Source: Anaerolineales bacterium (GTDB lineage Bacteria > Chloroflexota > Anaerolineae > Anaerolineales > Villigracilaceae). From it: 14,908 bases of DNA. Made by a program: the position numbers and the translations under genes. The stretch's first letter is position 1. Each line of letters starts with the position of its first letter. Shown piece by piece: positions 13,144 through 14,908 of this stretch. The stretch lies in the NCBI GenBank assembly GCA_025938055.1, contig JAICQC010000066.1, positions 1 through 14,908 of the forward strand, in the 5' to 3' direction. The notes below the pieces were generated by a model that was not told the origin of the DNA, searched no databases, and saw only the letters and a list, made by a program, of their open reading frames with translations.

Positions 13144-14625
13144 TTAGATCGGCGCGCCTGGCGCTTTAACCATACGAAGAAGTCGGACCAGGTTCTCCCG
13201 CTCAATCCACCACAACATGCCCAGGTAACTGGCAGCACCGGCAAGAATGATCAGTGTCAACTGTAAGAACGGATTCAAGTGTGCGGTCAGATAAGAAACT
13301 GCAAAGGTGAGCGGAGCCATGACCAGAGCCGCTATGATAGAGGAGCGCAATTGCGCAAAAATATTTAGAATTGAAACGTTCACGAAACGGGTTGCCAGCC
13401 AGAGGCTGATGACACGGCGGATCAGAACGGCAACCAGGTGACCGGTAGCAACGCCGATCAGTCCAAACCTCGACCCGATCAGCAGGGAGGGAATAATGAT
13501 CACAAGCGTCAGGATGGAGAGCCGAAACAGGATATCGGGACGCCCGATCGCCTTGTAGAAACCACCCACGTGATATCCAAGCGAATATACCCAGGCATAA
13601 ATAGCCAGCACACGGAGGATCGGGATCGCATCGAGCCATTGATCGCCAAACACCACCCGCACGATGGGATCGGCAGCAATCAACAAACCCAGACTAATAG
13701 GTACAGCGATTAATTGTACAAGCCGAACCGAAGCCAGGAAGCCGCGCCGCAATTCGTTCGGTCGATCTTGAATCGAGGAAAACGCCGGAAAAACCACACC
13801 GCCCATCACCCACAGGTTACCAATGAGGAGCATTTCGGGCAGGCGGTACGCCAGCGTATAAATGCTCAACGGGACCAACCCAAAGATCCGTCCGACGATT
13901 ACATAATCGAGATTATCGGTAATTTGGGTGATGACGTCGACCGCGGTCACCGACGTCCCAAACTTTAGCAGTGAACCAGCCAGCTTTCGATCGAGCGCCA
14001 GGCGCGGCCGCCAAGGCAGAATGATCCAGACCAGGAGGACAGAAGCAACTGCTCCGGCGATTTGTCCGGCTACCAGCGACCAGACCCCGTAACCGGCGAA
14101 CGCCATTCCAATAGACACAACTCCCTTGGTGAGCGCCCCACCCAGGTCCGGGATGAGCTTACGGCGGTAATCGAGATCACGGACGAGCCAGTTCGTGTGT
14201 ACCGAGCCGAGAGCATGGATGAAGAACGAAATCCCCATCCAGCGTAAGACAGAGGTGACCTGGGGATCGCGAAAATACGCCGCGACCAGCGGAGCCAGTG
14301 GAATGATGAGCGCGGACAGGACAAGCCCAATAATGATGTTGATCGTAAAAACAGTGTTCGCCGCTTCCCTGACATCCCCTTTGCGCTGAATCAGTGCCGC
14401 TCCCAGCCCAAGATCCTTCAGCACCGAAAGATAGTTGATCGCCACCACTGCGACCGCAACCAGACCAAAATCGTTCTTTGCCAGTAGTCGCGCCAGGATG
14501 GCGGTGGTAACTAATACAACAAGCTTCCCGAGGAAATAGGCGGAGAAGTTCCAGATGAACCCCCAGGCCGTCTTTTGGGCAATCTGGCGCTGATTGATTT
14601 CATCGGTGGCAGGAAGATCGATCAA
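13144..14625 (-). CDS. Wzx-type polysaccharide flippase (MOP superfamily)
   Basis: 493 residues with about 12-14 predicted membrane segments spread along the whole length, the usual size and pattern for WzxC/Polysacc_synt_3 lipid-linked oligosaccharide flippases. Family-like landmarks include the amphipathic start before TM1 (QKTAWGFIWNFSAYFLGKL, 17-35), LARLLAKNDFGLVAVA (44-59), the loop LKDLGLGAALIQRK (69-82) and a central TDNLDYVIVGRIFG (236-249). It would move undecaprenyl-linked repeat units across the membrane. The start is TTG at 14625: an in-frame stop lies 48 bp upstream, no ATG occurs early, GAGG sits 7 nt before it, and TTGA overlaps the preceding gene's TGA by 4 bp. Confidence 0.9.
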   Translation of the reverse strand: MIDLPATDEINQRQIAQKTAWGFIWNFSAYFLGKLVVLVTTAILARLLAKNDFGLVAVAVVAINYLSVLKDLGLGAALIQRKGDVREAANTVFTINIIIGLVLSALIIPLAPLVAAYFRDPQVTSVLRWMGISFFIHALGSVHTNWLVRDLDYRRKLIPDLGGALTKGVVSIGMAFAGYGVWSLVAGQIAGAVASVLLVWIILPWRPRLALDRKLAGSLLKFGTSVTAVDVITQITDNLDYVIVGRIFGLVPLSIYTLAYRLPEMLLIGNLWVMGGVVFPAFSSIQDRPNELRRGFLASVRLVQLIAVPISLGLLIAADPIVRVVFGDQWLDAIPILRVLAIYAWVYSLGYHVGGFYKAIGRPDILFRLSILTLVIIIPSLLIGSRFGLIGVATGHLVAVLIRRVISLWLATRFVNVSILNIFAQLRSSIIAALVMAPLTFAVSYLTAHLNPFLQLTLIILAGAASYLGMLWWIERENLVRLLRMVKAPGAPI

Positions 14626-14908
14626 AAGCGCGCCTCGATGGATGAGCCTCTCTCGGTCTTATTCAGGAGGTTATAGGTGATCTGAATTCCAGCGAGCCCC
14701 ATCGCGACCAGAATCCAGAAGTATCGAAAGTAAGCGTTGTGCATAAAGAAACTTGTCAGCAGATAGGAGATGATTGCCATGCGAATGGCATTCATCCATG
14801 GCAGCCAGTCAGCCAGACGCGGTGACTTCTCCAGCGCCAGACAGGCGTTATTCAGCGCATTGAGCAGGGAAAGTACCAGACCCAGAAAGGCCAGCGCGCC
14901 GAGGATGC
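14622..14908 (-). CDS. O-antigen ligase/polymerase-like membrane protein, C-terminal part
   Basis: The last 94 codons of a gene that enters from the right edge; its start is outside. Hydrophobic segments at about 1-18 and 57-80 of the visible part, with MNAIRMAIISYLLTSFFMHN (38-57) between them, resemble the C-terminal part of O-antigen ligase/Wzy polymerase proteins, where a loop is followed by 'ffmh-ayfryfwil' and a last helix. The tail LNKTERGSSIEARF is cytoplasmic-like. Position just before a Wzx-type flippase, with a 4-bp stop/start overlap, supports a role in polymerising or ligating the exported repeat unit. With only about a fifth of the protein visible, ligase and polymerase cannot be separated. 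Confidence 0.6.
   Translation of the reverse strand, partial: ILGALAFLGLVLSLLNALNNACLALEKSPRLADWLPWMNAIRMAIISYLLTSFFMHNAYFRYFWILVAMGLAGIQITYNLLNKTERGSSIEARF

Noticed and set aside
13143..13244. 34-residue N-terminal extension of the sulfotransferase
   Set aside because: It would overlap the flippase gene by about 100 bp and resembles no sulfotransferase start. The ATG at 13142 places the P-loop at residue 16, as usual.

Overview
The window is a surface-polysaccharide (exopolysaccharide or O-antigen-like) biosynthesis locus. The base composition is moderately GC-rich and the genes are tightly packed. A BcsB-type protein next to a two-TM chain-length (Wzz-like) protein, together with a Wzx/Wzy-type set, and the general style of the proteins resemble Anaerolineae-like Chloroflexota. 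That assignment is an impression from protein style, not something the sequence proves. No tRNA, rRNA, CRISPR array or insertion sequence was seen.

Layout, left to right. (1) 1-3371, minus strand: a chain-length-determinant protein fused to a degenerate GGDEF domain, followed by a BcsB-like cellulose synthase periplasmic subunit that runs off the left edge. (2) 3372-3971: a 600-bp divergent intergenic region with candidate promoters for both sides, a 33-nt perfect-arm hairpin and a cluster of nested inverted repeats. (3) 3972-7405, plus strand: a three-gene operon with a membrane GT2 glycosyltransferase, a GT4 glycosyltransferase and a NodB-type (CE4) deacetylase. (4) 14908-7382, minus strand: an eight-gene run, in transcription order O-antigen ligase/polymerase-like membrane protein (partial, enters from the right edge), Wzx-type flippase, sulfotransferase, a methyltransferase-like protein without a visible SAM loop, an APH-fold kinase, two GT4 glycosyltransferases and an FkbM methyltransferase. 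Most neighbours there overlap or lie within 3 bp. The two operons meet tail to tail with a 24-bp overlap.

How the genes could work together (inference): the GT2 and GT4 enzymes build a lipid-linked repeat unit. FkbM, the deacetylase, the kinase-like protein and the sulfotransferase decorate it. The flippase exports it and the ligase/polymerase-like protein polymerises or transfers it, while the Wzz-like protein sets chain length. The cytoplasmic GGDEF-like domain on the Wzz-like protein has lost the catalytic GGDEF signature (SNLQF instead) but keeps an RxxD inhibitory-site motif in register. It therefore looks like a c-di-GMP receptor fused directly to a chain-length regulator, and it sits beside a subunit of a c-di-GMP-controlled synthase family. 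This is the most interesting candidate system in the window.
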